Assembly (NCBI RefSeq): GCF_022352055.1
Contig: NZ_JAKRWM010000002.1
Coordinates: 620,001 to 684,000 of the forward strand
DNA: 64,000 nucleotides
Reading direction: 5' to 3'
Source: Cohnella mopanensis
GTDB lineage: Bacteria > Bacillota > Bacilli > Paenibacillales > Paenibacillaceae
Shown here: positions 52,934-61,935 of the stretch, one piece after another
Numbering within the stretch: position 1 is the stretch's first letter
How the letters are laid out: each line of letters begins with the position of its first letter
The notes under the pieces: model-generated
Seen by the model: only the letters and a program-made list of their open reading frames with translations
Database searches by the model: none
Told to the model about the DNA's origin: nothing
Program-made: the position numbers and the translations under genes

Positions 52934-53245
52934 TTGATTATTACAACTACCGCAATCGTTGAAGGTTCCCCGGTCAGGCAGTATATCGGCGTTGCAACCG
53001 GTGAAGTCATCATGGCTACTAATGTAGGAAGAGACCTCCTTGCTTCATTTAGAGATCTTGTAGGTGGACGTTCGAAAGCTTATGAAACCAAGCTAAGGGA
53101 AGCAAGAGAGGCAGCCTTTAAAGAAATGACACAGGATGCTTCGCAGATGGGAGCCAATGCCGTTATCGGTGTAGACATCAATTACGAAGTTGTCCGTCAG
53201 GGTATGCTGATGGTCGCTGTCAGCGGGACGGCAGTCATTATCTAA
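52934..53245 (+). CDS. YbjQ/UPF0145-family protein
   Basis: A 103-residue soluble protein of the YbjQ (DUF74) family, predicted pentameric with a heavy-metal-binding-like fold: 'AIVEGSPVRQYIGVATGEVI', 'ARDLVGGRSKAYE'-type central segment, and 'MGANAVIGVDINYEVV' at the core. The function is not established. The start is TTG 52934 with TAGGAGGA 8 nt upstream. It lies 27 bp after the RND pump gene and is probably co-transcribed, although its base composition is closer to the rest of the chromosome than to the pump gene. Confidence 0.88.
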   Translation: MIITTTAIVEGSPVRQYIGVATGEVIMATNVGRDLLASFRDLVGGRSKAYETKLREAREAAFKEMTQDASQMGANAVIGVDINYEVVRQGMLMVAVSGTAVII

Positions 53246-53246
53246 G

Positions 53247-53369
53247 CTGCCTCCAAAGGGTCTTGTCACTTTATCATTTCACGACACCGATGACTTCTAC
53301 TCGACATTTAAAGTCAAAAAGGGCGATGTTATGTACATCGCCCCAGAGGACAGAATTACTCTTTTGTAA
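53247..53369 (+). pseudogene. possible gene remnant after ybjQ
   Basis: Forty codons are open up to TAA at 53369, encoding a protein-like sequence ('GLVTLSFHDTDDFYSTFKVK', 'KGDVMYIAPEDRITLL'). No ATG, GTG or TTG start with a ribosome binding site is available in frame, and the frame overlaps ybjQ upstream only until a TGA. It may be the tail of a small gene disrupted by deletion. I do not recognise the family. Confidence 0.3.
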
Positions 53370-53388
53370 AATAATAGATTAATACAGC

Positions 53389-53427
53389 AAAAAAGCTGCT
53401 GGGTCATTAACCTGGCAGCTTTTTTTT
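53389..53427. terminator. bidirectional terminator
   Basis: AAAAAAGCTGC (53389-53399) pairs with GCAGCTTTTTT (53415-53425), with inner GGT/ACC. It lies between ybjQ and the convergent esterase gene. Confidence 0.88.
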
Positions 53428-53440
53428 GTTTGGTTTTTGA

Positions 53441-55531
53441 TCATTCAGCCAAGAATAAGTCGCCGAACGCGTTAATATCCTTGCCCGCGCCTATTCCGCT
53501 ATTGAACTCCAACCATCCTTTGCGTTCATCCCCGTCATTATCGTTGACCAGCAAAGAAAATTTAATTTTCAATCCTTGTTTCACGAGTGCGGTTTTTTCG
53601 GTTAGTTCGCTCCAAGGGATGGCCATTTCATAGATCGTTTTGTGATCTTTTCGGCTAATCGCCTGATCCACTTTAACAGACCCATCAGCACTAAAGCCCA
53701 TAGGGGCAGTCCAACGCCACTGAGAAAGGCGATTGTTATCATCCAACGCTACGCCCAATTCATGATACTCGGATGGAGCGGTTCCATCGGAATTCGTTAT
53801 CGCTACCGCTATTTGCACGCTATCCCCTCGCCAAATCTCGCTACCACTCTCTTTTTGGGCATGGACATCGTCCGTCGCTTCCACAGCGATGTACAAGTTG
53901 TTCTCGTCCCACGATAAATAGCCGTTTGCGCTAGCGTCTTCTTTCCCTTTCCATCCCGCCATCTTTACATCGCTCACATCGAAGCGTACTTGATCTTTCC
54001 ATTCCGCCAAGTTCCCGTCGATCTGGATCGGTTTTTGGTGCTTATGAACGAGCAGCGTATTGGACATGTCCTCCGTCGTCTGCAACAGGGTGCCCGAAGC
54101 GTTAAAGCCTTTCAGAGTCCTTTTCCCTCTAGCCAGCTCCGGGATCGTGAACGTTGCGCTTTTCCCGGGTTCTAGCTGATCCACTTGGGCAGAGAACGTT
54201 CCTTTCGACGCTTGTGCCGTTTCGTAAGCGACTTGAAGAGAGCCGCTAAAATAGCTTGGAGATCGGTTCGTTATTTGCAAATGCGTTTTGATTTTTTGGT
54301 CTACCGGATCCAGATATGTCGCGAAACTCTCGCTCAAAGGAGCGATGACGTTTACGTTAATGGCAAAGCCAGGTCCCCCCTCAACACTCTGACCCGGAGT
54401 AACGACAAGCGAATAATTCCCTTGATCCAAGCCTGTGGGAACTTGTACGCGAAACGACTGATCGCCTTCATTGCTGCCCAGCGACCAGCCTTCCGGCAAA
54501 GTAACGATGAACTGATTATCCGCAACATCGCGGATATATCCTGGCGGTATTGTAAGGTCGAATGGATCTCCGGAAACGGCCACAATTCCCGCGTCCTCAG
54601 GCAACTGGCCGATGGGAGGACGACTTCTCACATTCCACAAAAAGTGCGATACTCGTTCGACGATCTCGTCTTTATATTTCGCGTTTTTGTAGTCATGACC
54701 GGCGCCTTCCATCGTGAACAGATTATGATAAATTCCATTTCTCGCTAATGAATCACTCAATTCCAAGCTCTGTTGATAAGGGATTAACGTGTCTATCGTT
54801 CCGTGCACGATCAAGACGGGAGGCAAATGGGGTTGAACGTTATCGTCTAGCGATCCGCCGTATAAGTCCACGATACCGAAAATCGACTTCACGATAGAAG
54901 GATCGCTCTTCAAATAGGCATTGGCAAAATTAATCGAGAGATGGCCTCCGGCAGAATCCCCGCCGATTGCTAAATGACCCGCGTCCAGACCATACGTTGC
55001 CGCATTGTTGTTGATCCATCCGATTACGTCGCGTATATCCTCGTAATCGTCAGAGAGCGTTTGCGTAATGTTGGATAACGGATCTTTTTTGAGTCGATAA
55101 TTCATCGATAGGACGACATATCCCCGCTTCGCCAGCTCCGTGGAAATAGTTGCGCCATCGGCTTTGCTCCCTTCCTTGTACCCTCCTCCATGAATGAAGA
55201 TGAATATAGGCCTCATCTTATTGTTGTCGTTCGTAGGCGTATACAAATCCAATTTCAAGGCTTCTTCGGTATCCGTTTCATTCTTCTTGCTCGCATAAAC
55301 AATATCTCTTTGTACCGCAACGTCGTACAAGGGATCCAAGTAACTGATCTTGCTTCGTTCATGGTTAACGGTTGTATGGATCGGTCGCGCGTTACTCCCT
55401 ATCGTATCGTAGGATAGGGCTTTCGGCTCTGAATCTTCGAGAAGGGTTTTGCTCCCCTGACGATGATTCAACAGCCAGATACCAAGAACAATCAATAATA
55501 TCGGAAGCATATAAAAAATTTTCTTTTTCAT
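53441..55531 (-). CDS. exported alpha/beta-hydrolase esterase with CBM9/DOMON-like C-terminal domain
   Basis: A 696-residue protein: an N-terminal membrane anchor (about 5-21), then an esterase/lipase domain with 'IFIHGGGYKEGSK' (114-117 oxyanion hole) and 'IGGDSAGGHLSINFA' (nucleophile Ser near 190). Acid Asp lies in 'HGTIDTLIPYQQS' and His in 'GAGHDYKNAKY'. After a beta-rich linker ('AINVNVIAPLSES') the last 190 residues have 'GNLAEWKDQVRFDVSD', 'GYLSWDENNLYIAVEATDDV' and 'YEMAIPWSEL', typical of CBM9/DOMON-like sugar-binding domains. It probably deacylates a polysaccharide at the cell surface (inference). ATG 55531 has AAGGAGG 8 nt upstream. Confidence 0.85.
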   Translation of the reverse strand: MKKKIFYMLPILLIVLGIWLLNHRQGSKTLLEDSEPKALSYDTIGSNARPIHTTVNHERSKISYLDPLYDVAVQRDIVYASKKNETDTEEALKLDLYTPTNDNNKMRPIFIFIHGGGYKEGSKADGATISTELAKRGYVVLSMNYRLKKDPLSNITQTLSDDYEDIRDVIGWINNNAATYGLDAGHLAIGGDSAGGHLSINFANAYLKSDPSIVKSIFGIVDLYGGSLDDNVQPHLPPVLIVHGTIDTLIPYQQSLELSDSLARNGIYHNLFTMEGAGHDYKNAKYKDEIVERVSHFLWNVRSRPPIGQLPEDAGIVAVSGDPFDLTIPPGYIRDVADNQFIVTLPEGWSLGSNEGDQSFRVQVPTGLDQGNYSLVVTPGQSVEGGPGFAINVNVIAPLSESFATYLDPVDQKIKTHLQITNRSPSYFSGSLQVAYETAQASKGTFSAQVDQLEPGKSATFTIPELARGKRTLKGFNASGTLLQTTEDMSNTLLVHKHQKPIQIDGNLAEWKDQVRFDVSDVKMAGWKGKEDASANGYLSWDENNLYIAVEATDDVHAQKESGSEIWRGDSVQIAVAITNSDGTAPSEYHELGVALDDNNRLSQWRWTAPMGFSADGSVKVDQAISRKDHKTIYEMAIPWSELTEKTALVKQGLKIKFSLLVNDNDGDERKGWLEFNSGIGAGKDINAFGDLFLAE

Positions 55532-55732
55532 TAGGCCAACCTCCTTATTGCCATGTGGATTCATTCTTAATGGGATGTGTAATAAAATGACAAATTTAAT
55601 TCATTTTAGAATGAATAAGTACTCTCAACAACGAAGTATTCTTGGTTTATTAAGAGCAATATTACGCATCGATTGTATAACCAATCAGGGCAAGGAGTTT
55701 CAGTCTTTCTTGCAGACCGGATCTTATAACAC

Positions 55733-55761
55733 TTGACTTAAACAGTGATAACCATTATCAT
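55733..55761 (+). promoter_or_regulatory. promoter of the heme uptake operon
   Basis: TTGACT (55733-55738) and TATCAT (55756-55761) are spaced 17 bp. The Fur box at 55746 covers the spacer and -10 box. The 160 bp before this, back to the divergent esterase gene, hold nothing I can identify. Confidence 0.55.
55746..55760 (+). promoter_or_regulatory. Fur box 1
   Basis: TGATAACCATTATCA matches the 7-1-7 Fur consensus TGATAATnATTATCA at all but one constrained position and overlaps the promoter, so Fur binding would block transcription when iron is sufficient. Confidence 0.75.
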
Positions 55762-55772
55762 TATCTCGATAT

Positions 55773-55787
55773 TGATAATCATTATCA
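55773..55787 (+). promoter_or_regulatory. Fur box 2
   Basis: TGATAATCATTATCA is a perfect 7-1-7 Fur consensus. It lies 12 bp after box 1 and about 50 bp before the start codon of the binding protein. Confidence 0.88.
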
Positions 55788-55835
55788 ATAAAAGAACGTA
55801 CCAACAAGATCATTACATACTCGGAGGGAAAGACA

Positions 55836-56861
55836 TTGAAAAAATTATTATCGTTATTACTCATTGCCATGATTGCTGTACTGACTGCGTGCTCGTCTAA
55901 TACAGCCAACAACGGTTCGAACGAAGCAGCTAGTCCAACAGCGAGCAGCAATTCTGCAAGTAACGAAGCAGCCACTGAAACGAATAACGCCGAGGAAGCT
56001 AGCGTTGAATACAGTTTGGAAAACGATGGAATCGATGAAACGGCATTCAAAGACGCGTTAAGCCAATTACCAGCGGAAGTGCCGGAGAGAGTCGTGACGA
56101 CATCCGTACCCTTAACGGAGATGCTGCACTTGCTGGGGATAACTCCTGTTGGAGTGCCAACCTCAACCAACCCGATTCCTGCCGATTTTGATTCCATTCA
56201 ACGGATCGGTTCGCCGATGCAGCCGGATCTTGAAGTCGTAACGAAGCTAAAACCGGACTTGCTGCTAGGAGCAGAATCTCTCCGGAGCACGTTGGACAAG
56301 AGCGTGGAAGGACTGAACTTGAAAACAGCTTATTTAAAAACTGAATCTTTCGATGATCTGAAGCTCAGTTTTAAGGTGCTCGGAACTTATTTTAACAAAG
56401 TAGATGAGATGAACGCGGTACTGACAACGATCTTGAATAAAGAAAACGACTTGATCACGTTAACCAAAGGAAAAGAAACCCCGAAAGTCATGCTTATGAT
56501 CGGAACGTCGGATTCCTTCATGGTAATGAGCGATCGTTCTTACTTGGGTAGCCTGGTGAAGAAGCTTGGCGCTGATAATATCGCCAACTCTGTTCTGAAA
56601 GTGACAGATACCTACTCGCCAATCAACATGGAGAACGTCGTTGCCGCAGATCCAGACGTTATACTCGTTCTAGCTTCAGGGGATCATGGCGCGTCAGTAG
56701 ATAAGTTCGAGATGGAAGTTAAAAGCAATGATACTTGGACCAAGCTTTCCGCGTACAAAAATGACAAAATTCATATTCTTGATTACAGCGTTTTCGGCGT
56801 AACTTCGATCAATAACGTGGAAACGGCATTAACTCAAATCGCAAATTACTTCTATGAATAA
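55836..56861 (+). CDS. heme/iron ABC transporter substrate-binding lipoprotein (IsdE-like)
   Basis: A 341-residue lipoprotein with lipobox 'AVLTAC' (Cys19) and a Ser/Asn/Ala/Glu-rich linker to about residue 60. The helical-backbone binding-protein domain shows 'RVVTTSVPLTEMLHLLGITP', 'PDLEVVTKLKPDLLLGAESL' and 'ENVVAADPDVILVLASGDHG'. This resembles IsdE, which binds heme through Met and His; candidate ligands here are Met/His residues such as that of 'GDHGA' (inference). TCGGAGGGA lies before the start. It is first in a Fur-controlled operon with permease, ATPase and a HugZ-like gene, which favours heme over a siderophore. Confidence 0.85.
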   Translation: MKKLLSLLLIAMIAVLTACSSNTANNGSNEAASPTASSNSASNEAATETNNAEEASVEYSLENDGIDETAFKDALSQLPAEVPERVVTTSVPLTEMLHLLGITPVGVPTSTNPIPADFDSIQRIGSPMQPDLEVVTKLKPDLLLGAESLRSTLDKSVEGLNLKTAYLKTESFDDLKLSFKVLGTYFNKVDEMNAVLTTILNKENDLITLTKGKETPKVMLMIGTSDSFMVMSDRSYLGSLVKKLGADNIANSVLKVTDTYSPINMENVVAADPDVILVLASGDHGASVDKFEMEVKSNDTWTKLSAYKNDKIHILDYSVFGVTSINNVETALTQIANYFYE

Positions 56862-56877
56862 ACAGAGGAGATAGCAG

Positions 56878-57867
56878 GTGACTAATACATCTCGTAGCTG
56901 GACGATCGTAATCATCACGTTCTTGCTTGCAATCGTTGCTGCGATTATCGCCATCGGCTTGGGTAGCGTGTCCATTTCGATACCAGACATCTTGCGAACG
57001 ATCTTCACTTCATCGTCCGAAGCGGTGAACGATACGATCATCTGGGACATTCGCTTGCCTCGCGTCCTCTTGGCGTTAATAATCGGCGCGAATATCGCGA
57101 TCTCGGGCGCGCTATTGCAAGGCGTTATGGGTAATCCCTTAGCTGATCCGGGTTTAACTGGCGTAACCAGCGGTGCGGCTGCATGCGTGCTGATTATCAT
57201 GCTCGCCTTGCCGGAATATACGCAATTCATTCCGGTTGCAGCGTTCGTCGGGGGGCTCGTCGCTTCCTCTATCGTCTATGCGCTGGCATGGAGACGGAAC
57301 GGAATTTCGCCGATAACGATCATCTTATCGGGCGTGGCCGTGAATGCCTTATGCGGCGGAATCATCGGCTGGTTATCGATCATGTTTAGCGATCGACTTC
57401 CCGCGGCGGTTCAGTGGCTTAACGGTAGTCTCGCGGCAAAAGGCAACAATGCCTTGTACATGGTACTCCCATACGCCATCGGGGGTTGGATTCTATCGAT
57501 TTTCGCTATCCGTAAAGCTAATATTATTCGGCTGGGCGATCAGGTAGCCTCTAATCTCGGAGAGAACGTAAACCGAATCCGTATTCTGTTGAGCTTGTTA
57601 GCCGTATTTCTAGCGGCGATATCCGTAGCAGCTATCGGAATGGTCGGATTTGTCGGCCTCGTCGTACCGCATATGGCTAGACTGCTGGTAGGCTCCGATT
57701 ACAAGTTCATGTTGCCCATGAGCATGGGGCTTGGCGCGCTTGTCCTGTTAATAGCGGATACTGGGGGACGTATCCTGTTCTCGCCTCTGGATATTCCGGC
57801 AGGCATTCTAATGGCAGTTATCGGAGCACCGTATTTTTTATACCTGATGAGAAGGCGGACATTCTAA
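56878..57867 (+). CDS. FecCD-type ABC permease for heme/iron
   Basis: A 329-residue polytopic protein (about nine or ten spans) of the BtuC/FecCD/IsdF family: 'DIRLPRVLLALIIGANIAIS', 'GALLQGVMGNPLADPGLTGV', 'ISVAAIGMVGFVGLVVPHMA' and 'DIPAGILMAVIGAPYFLYLM' are the hallmarks. It works as a homodimer. The start is GTG 56878 with GAGGAGA about 8 nt upstream. It follows the binding lipoprotein by 16 bp; the ATPase gene starts 1 bp after its stop codon. Confidence 0.92.
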   Translation: MTNTSRSWTIVIITFLLAIVAAIIAIGLGSVSISIPDILRTIFTSSSEAVNDTIIWDIRLPRVLLALIIGANIAISGALLQGVMGNPLADPGLTGVTSGAAACVLIIMLALPEYTQFIPVAAFVGGLVASSIVYALAWRRNGISPITIILSGVAVNALCGGIIGWLSIMFSDRLPAAVQWLNGSLAAKGNNALYMVLPYAIGGWILSIFAIRKANIIRLGDQVASNLGENVNRIRILLSLLAVFLAAISVAAIGMVGFVGLVVPHMARLLVGSDYKFMLPMSMGLGALVLLIADTGGRILFSPLDIPAGILMAVIGAPYFLYLMRRRTF

Positions 57868-57868
57868 T

Positions 57869-58648
57869 ATGTTTACTGTAGATTCCATTTCAATTCGGTA
57901 TGAGAAGAAGAGCGTAATTCGCGATTTTTCGTTTTCCGTAAAGCAAGGAGAGGTCGTATCCATCATCGGACCGAACGGTTCGGGCAAATCTACGTTACTT
58001 AAAGCCGTTTCGCGGCTTATTCCTTATCATGAGGGAACGGTAGAGCTCGAAGGGACGAATTTGAGCGCGATGAGCTCTAAGCAAGTTGCCCGTAAAATGT
58101 GTATGCTTAGCCAGAAAAACCAAGCGCCGAACGATATGACCGTCATCGATCTCGTCTCGTATGGCAGGTACCCGCACAAAAAATGGTTTGAGAAGCTCAA
58201 TCAAGAGGACAATGAGATCGTCAAATGGGCGCTGGATAAGACTCATCTGGCAGAGTATAAAGATCGAACGATTTCTTCTTTGTCCGGCGGCGAAGCGCAG
58301 AGAGCATGGATTGCCATGGCACTCGCGCAACGTCCCAAAATATTGTTACTGGATGAGCCTACGACGTATCTTGATATTTCTCACCAATATGAAGTGCTTG
58401 AGCTCGTACGTGCGCTGAACAAGGAAATGGGAATGACCATCTTGATGGTGCTTCATGATCTTAATCATGCTTCGTCTTATAGCGATCAAATCGTAGTCGT
58501 GCAAGCCGGCGAGAAGGCGATGAGCGGTACGCCTAACGAAGTGATGACGACGGACATGATTCGGCACATTTACCGGATGGACGCAGAGATTCAATATTAT
58601 TCACCGGACAATAAACCACGCATTCATCTGATCAGTCCCGCGAGATAG
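57869..58648 (+). CDS. ABC transporter ATPase for heme/iron (FecE/HmuV type)
   Basis: A 259-residue cytoplasmic ATPase. Walker A 'GPNGSGKSTLL', Q-loop 'CMLSQKNQAPNDMTV', signature 'SSLSGGEAQRAWIAMALAQ', Walker B 'ILLLDEPTTYLDISHQYEVL' and H-loop 'MVLHDLNHASSYSDQ' are all present. 'VSYGRYPHKKW' is characteristic of iron and B12 uptake ATPases. It powers uptake through the preceding permease. Confidence 0.94.
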   Translation: MFTVDSISIRYEKKSVIRDFSFSVKQGEVVSIIGPNGSGKSTLLKAVSRLIPYHEGTVELEGTNLSAMSSKQVARKMCMLSQKNQAPNDMTVIDLVSYGRYPHKKWFEKLNQEDNEIVKWALDKTHLAEYKDRTISSLSGGEAQRAWIAMALAQRPKILLLDEPTTYLDISHQYEVLELVRALNKEMGMTILMVLHDLNHASSYSDQIVVVQAGEKAMSGTPNEVMTTDMIRHIYRMDAEIQYYSPDNKPRIHLISPAR

Positions 58649-58686
58649 AGCGATTATTGACAATCACCAACTTGGAGGTATAACGA

Positions 58687-59181
58687 ATGAAAAAGCCTGT
58701 TGATGTAGAGAAGAACAAAGAAAACTACTTACGGTTTATCGAGGATCGCAAAAATGTGATCTTGAGTTTGATCGATGATGAGGGAAAGCCTTTTATTAGT
58801 TATGCGCCTTTCGTTAAGAAAGACGGCAAATTCTATATTTATATTAGTAAAATTGCCGATCATTATCGATTTATGGAAAATAACGAATTCGTCGATGCCC
58901 TTCTTATCGCCGACGAGTCGGCAACGAATAACAAATTCGCAACGGAAAGAGCGCGTTGGAGTTGTACTTCGAGCAATATCGGCAACGACGGGCACGAGGA
59001 TATTTTTGAATTGTTCAATGTTATCCATGGAGAAGCCATGATGAAGCTGCTGCGCGGATTGGATTTCTCGCTGTTTGAATTGGTTCCGCTGCATGGGCGA
59101 TATGTCGTAGGCTTCGGTTTGGCATTCGATCTGGATGTGGAAGCTAACCTATTTAATCATGTTGTGATCGACAAAAAATAA
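58687..59181 (+). CDS. HugZ/HutZ-like heme-degrading protein
   Basis: A 164-residue split-barrel protein of the FMN-binding/PNPOx-like superfamily, closest to HugZ/HutZ heme oxygenases: 'RKNVILSLIDDEGKPFISYA', 'KIADHYRFMENNEFVDALLI' (as in HugZ 'HtrNl'-type strand) and C-terminal 'LVPLHGRYVVGFGLAFDLD', the family tail. It is shorter than the 250-residue two-domain forms. In this operon it would open the imported heme to release iron. GGAGG lies before ATG. FMN or another flavin remains an alternative ligand. Confidence 0.78.
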   Translation: MKKPVDVEKNKENYLRFIEDRKNVILSLIDDEGKPFISYAPFVKKDGKFYIYISKIADHYRFMENNEFVDALLIADESATNNKFATERARWSCTSSNIGNDGHEDIFELFNVIHGEAMMKLLRGLDFSLFELVPLHGRYVVGFGLAFDLDVEANLFNHVVIDKK

Positions 59182-59201
59182 TACCAAGGAGCTGACCGGG
59201 G

Positions 59202-59648
59202 ATGTCCTTCTCTATCGTGTTACCCATCTGGCAAGCGCTGCAGGAACGATTCCACAAAACCGTGAAAGCATTGCCGGAACAGGACTTGAGCCTGCGATTA
59301 GGATCTTCATCCATTGAATCGATGCTTCGCCACAATGCGGAAGTAGAGTTTATTTTCGCGGAATGGTTTTTCGGCAAATCTATTCCGGAAGAAATGAAGA
59401 AGTTCGTAAAACGCGGAGAAGACGGTGATGACACATTGCTTACGAAAGATGAGCTGGTTGATCTTCTGGCCGCTTCGAATTCGCATCTCATTGAAGCCAT
59501 GCGCGAGCTCCCGGAAGAAGCTTGGCATAATCGAGTCGAAACTTCCATGGGAGCATCGACGCCTTTGGAAGCCGTAGGCAGGCTTATGTACCATACGGGA
59601 ATTCATTCCGGGCAAATATCGCTTATTCAGAAAAATGCCCGAAGCTAA
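59202..59648 (+). CDS. DinB_2-family protein
   Basis: A 148-residue four-helix bundle protein of the DinB/YfiT superfamily (DinB_2): the histidines of 'MLRHNAEVEFIFAEWFF' and 'GRLMYHTGIHSGQISLIQKN' are in the positions that bind metal. Members include thiol-dependent transferases and metal-binding proteins. It is the last gene of the heme operon, 20 bp after the HugZ-like gene, with AAGGAG upstream. A role in thiol chemistry or in handling iron is possible but not shown. Confidence 0.75.
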   Translation: MSFSIVLPIWQALQERFHKTVKALPEQDLSLRLGSSSIESMLRHNAEVEFIFAEWFFGKSIPEEMKKFVKRGEDGDDTLLTKDELVDLLAASNSHLIEAMRELPEEAWHNRVETSMGASTPLEAVGRLMYHTGIHSGQISLIQKNARS

Positions 59649-59674
59649 TCTATGTAAAATAGAGTTATGGAAAG

Positions 59675-59708
59675 GAGAGTAGGCGAGTTAGGCCTAGCTC
59701 TCTTTTTT
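59675..59708 (+). terminator. Rho-independent terminator of the heme operon
   Basis: GAGAG-t-AGGC pairs with GCCT-ag-CTCTC (about 59675-59684 with 59691-59702), followed by TTTTTT. Confidence 0.7.
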
Positions 59709-60174
59709 GGCATATGTCATGATTAGAATTGCATGGTCTCATAGGACTATATACAGGGTGATAGATTCGTGATATTGTACTGATTGATATTAACGGAAAA
59801 CGTTTTACGACGTTAAATTCTTTAATTAAAAATATTAAAATTTTTTACATTTTTACAATATAATAGTTTAATAGTTCGTAGTTTTATGCTATTATTTGTC
59901 TATATTCATCGCCGACAGCATTGTATAAGGTGATATTCTTGCAAATTATTGCAAGTCGCCTTCCTAAACTCTCCGATTCCGTAATTCACTTCTTAGTAGA
60001 GCGGCTTACTCTCCAGAACCACTACAAAATCCACAAATTTCAGCATCTGGTCAACTCAAAAGGGACTCTAATGATAGAGTTTTATAGATTTACATCGATT
60101 AGGGGGAAGATGACAAATCGATTTATCCTGTAAAAACGATATATTCCGAACGACGTAGACAATGAGGTGATGCG
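59709..60174 (+). other. AT-rich intergenic region upstream of the ABC exporter genes
   Basis: There are 466 bp without a convincing gene. They contain GGAAAACGTTTTAC (59795-59808), a palindrome like LacI-family operators, and TATAAT (59859-59864) without a clear -35. A short frame runs from TTG 59939 (AAGGTGA upstream) to TAA 60133, with 64 basic residues and no cysteines. In the last part of the same frame an internal ATG at 60112 with AGGGGGAAG upstream would give a 7-residue peptide (MTNRFIL). Either small frame could be a leader or peptide gene, but neither is recognised. Confidence 0.4.
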
Positions 60175-61935
60175 TTGTCGTTTAAGGAGCTTATTTCTCG
60201 AAGCATCTTGAACCGTTCTGCCAAGGATTCACGCCGATATTTGCTTATGGCGGTTATGACAGCGCTTGGCGGTGCTTTGGCTGACATGGCCATAGCTTTG
60301 TCGATCATGCGATTGGCAGATGCCGGATTATCCGGGGATGAGAATACCGCCATTCGGATGTCGATTTACATGGCGGCCGCGGTTCTTGTCGGTTTTCTGT
60401 TGAAGTTCACGATGAAGGCGGCTGCGACGCGATTCGGTGCGAATACCGCTTATAAGTTGCGCTCGTCGTTGTTCGCTCATATGGCGAAAATAAAGCAATC
60501 CGAAGCGGAATCCCGCCACGCGGGTGATTGGATGTCCGTTCTATCCAATGATGCGTTCGCGGTCGAGCAATTTTTTACTTATCATTTATGCAATTTGTTA
60601 TTTCACCCCATTATGGCGACAGGCACTTTTGTTTTTTTGTTGCTGTTGCAATGGAAGCTTGTTTTGCTTTGCTGCTTAATTATGCCGCTATCGCTCCTAA
60701 TTTCATGGCAATTAGGCAAGCCGATTATTCGGAAATCGCAGCAATTGCAAGAGATCGAAGGGGCGATCAACTCCCAAATCCAGGATGCCGTGATCGGGCA
60801 GGCTTTGATTAAGTCCTACGAAAGGCAGAATTGGCTGAGGGAACGGTTCGAACGTATTTTGAAGACGGGCCTGTTCAAAAGCTTTGATTTGGAACGGCAA
60901 AGGTCGTTCATCATACCGTGGCAAATCCTACTGCAAACGCTTCCATTTGCGTTTTGTATTCTTTATGGAGGCTGGCTAGCTATCCATGGCGATATGCGTC
61001 CGGCGGCACTGCTTGCTTTCATCTATCTGTTGGGCTATTGCATTCAATCCGCTTCCGCGCTGCCAGAGCTGATAGGACAACTGTTTGTTGCGACAGGTGC
61101 GGTTAGGCGGCTGAATCAGATCATGGACTATCAAACGGAAGAAGGTACGGGAACGTCATTGGCCGATACCGAGGATCGGACAAGTCCGAATGAGAGCGAA
61201 AGCGTCATTTCATTCAACGAAGTAAATTTTCAATACGCGGGCCGCTCAGTGCTTGCCCTCAACGATATTTCTTATGAAGTCCGGAAAGGCCAATTCGTTG
61301 CGATCGTTGGGCCGAGCGGTTCCGGAAAGAGTACGATCATGAAGTTATTAAGCAAGCTATATGAACCGAATAGAGGAGAAATTCGGTTATTTGGAAAGTC
61401 GTTAGCCGATTACAATCCGCAGGCAGCTCGCTCCATGATTTCATTCGTGAAGCAACATACGTTCTTGTTCCCGGGCACGATCTTGGACAACATCAGGCAT
61501 GGCAAACCGCTTGCGACGGATAAGGAAGTGGTCGAAGCGAGCGTAGCCGCAGGGGCAGACTCGTTTATTCAACAGCTTCCCGATAGTTACCTGACGCAGA
61601 TTGGCGAGAGGGGAGCGGGATTATCCGGTGGGCAGATGCAGAGGATTGCCATTGCGCGCGCGTTGTTGAAGGAAGCTCCGATCGTTGTTTTTGACGAACC
61701 GACCTCCGCGCTGGATGGAGAGTCGGAAGCGATTATTCAAGAGACGCTTCGGCAAGTTCGAAGGCAAAAAACCATTATCGTTATCGCTCATCGATTGTCT
61801 ACGGTTCAAGACGCGGATCTCATCCTGGTGATGGACCAAGGCCGCATAGTCGAGTCGGGAACGCATGAACAATTAATGCGGCATAGCGGGCTATATTCCG
61901 GCTTGTATCAAAACTTATTAGAAGGTGTCTCCTAA
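60175..61935 (+). CDS. ABC half-exporter, first of a pair
   Basis: A 586-residue fusion of a six-helix membrane domain (about 20-320) and an ATPase domain (about 350-580). Walker A is GPSGSGKST at about 380; 'ISFVKQHTFLFPGTILDNI' holds the Q-loop, 'GAGLSGGQMQRIAIARALLK' is the signature, and 'APIVVFDEPTSALDGES' is Walker B. No C39 peptidase domain precedes the membrane domain, so it does not itself process a leader peptide. The start is TTG with GAGGTG 6 nt upstream. It overlaps the next ABC gene by 1 bp, so the pair very likely forms a heterodimer exporting lipids, drugs or a peptide. Confidence 0.92.
   Translation: MSFKELISRSILNRSAKDSRRYLLMAVMTALGGALADMAIALSIMRLADAGLSGDENTAIRMSIYMAAAVLVGFLLKFTMKAAATRFGANTAYKLRSSLFAHMAKIKQSEAESRHAGDWMSVLSNDAFAVEQFFTYHLCNLLFHPIMATGTFVFLLLLQWKLVLLCCLIMPLSLLISWQLGKPIIRKSQQLQEIEGAINSQIQDAVIGQALIKSYERQNWLRERFERILKTGLFKSFDLERQRSFIIPWQILLQTLPFAFCILYGGWLAIHGDMRPAALLAFIYLLGYCIQSASALPELIGQLFVATGAVRRLNQIMDYQTEEGTGTSLADTEDRTSPNESESVISFNEVNFQYAGRSVLALNDISYEVRKGQFVAIVGPSGSGKSTIMKLLSKLYEPNRGEIRLFGKSLADYNPQAARSMISFVKQHTFLFPGTILDNIRHGKPLATDKEVVEASVAAGADSFIQQLPDSYLTQIGERGAGLSGGQMQRIAIARALLKEAPIVVFDEPTSALDGESEAIIQETLRQVRRQKTIIVIAHRLSTVQDADLILVMDQGRIVESGTHEQLMRHSGLYSGLYQNLLEGVS

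Noticed and set aside
55565-55736. Small ORF in the gap upstream of the Fur boxes
   Set aside because: The 62-codon frame is basic and low in structure, lacks a good ribosome binding site and overlaps the control region.
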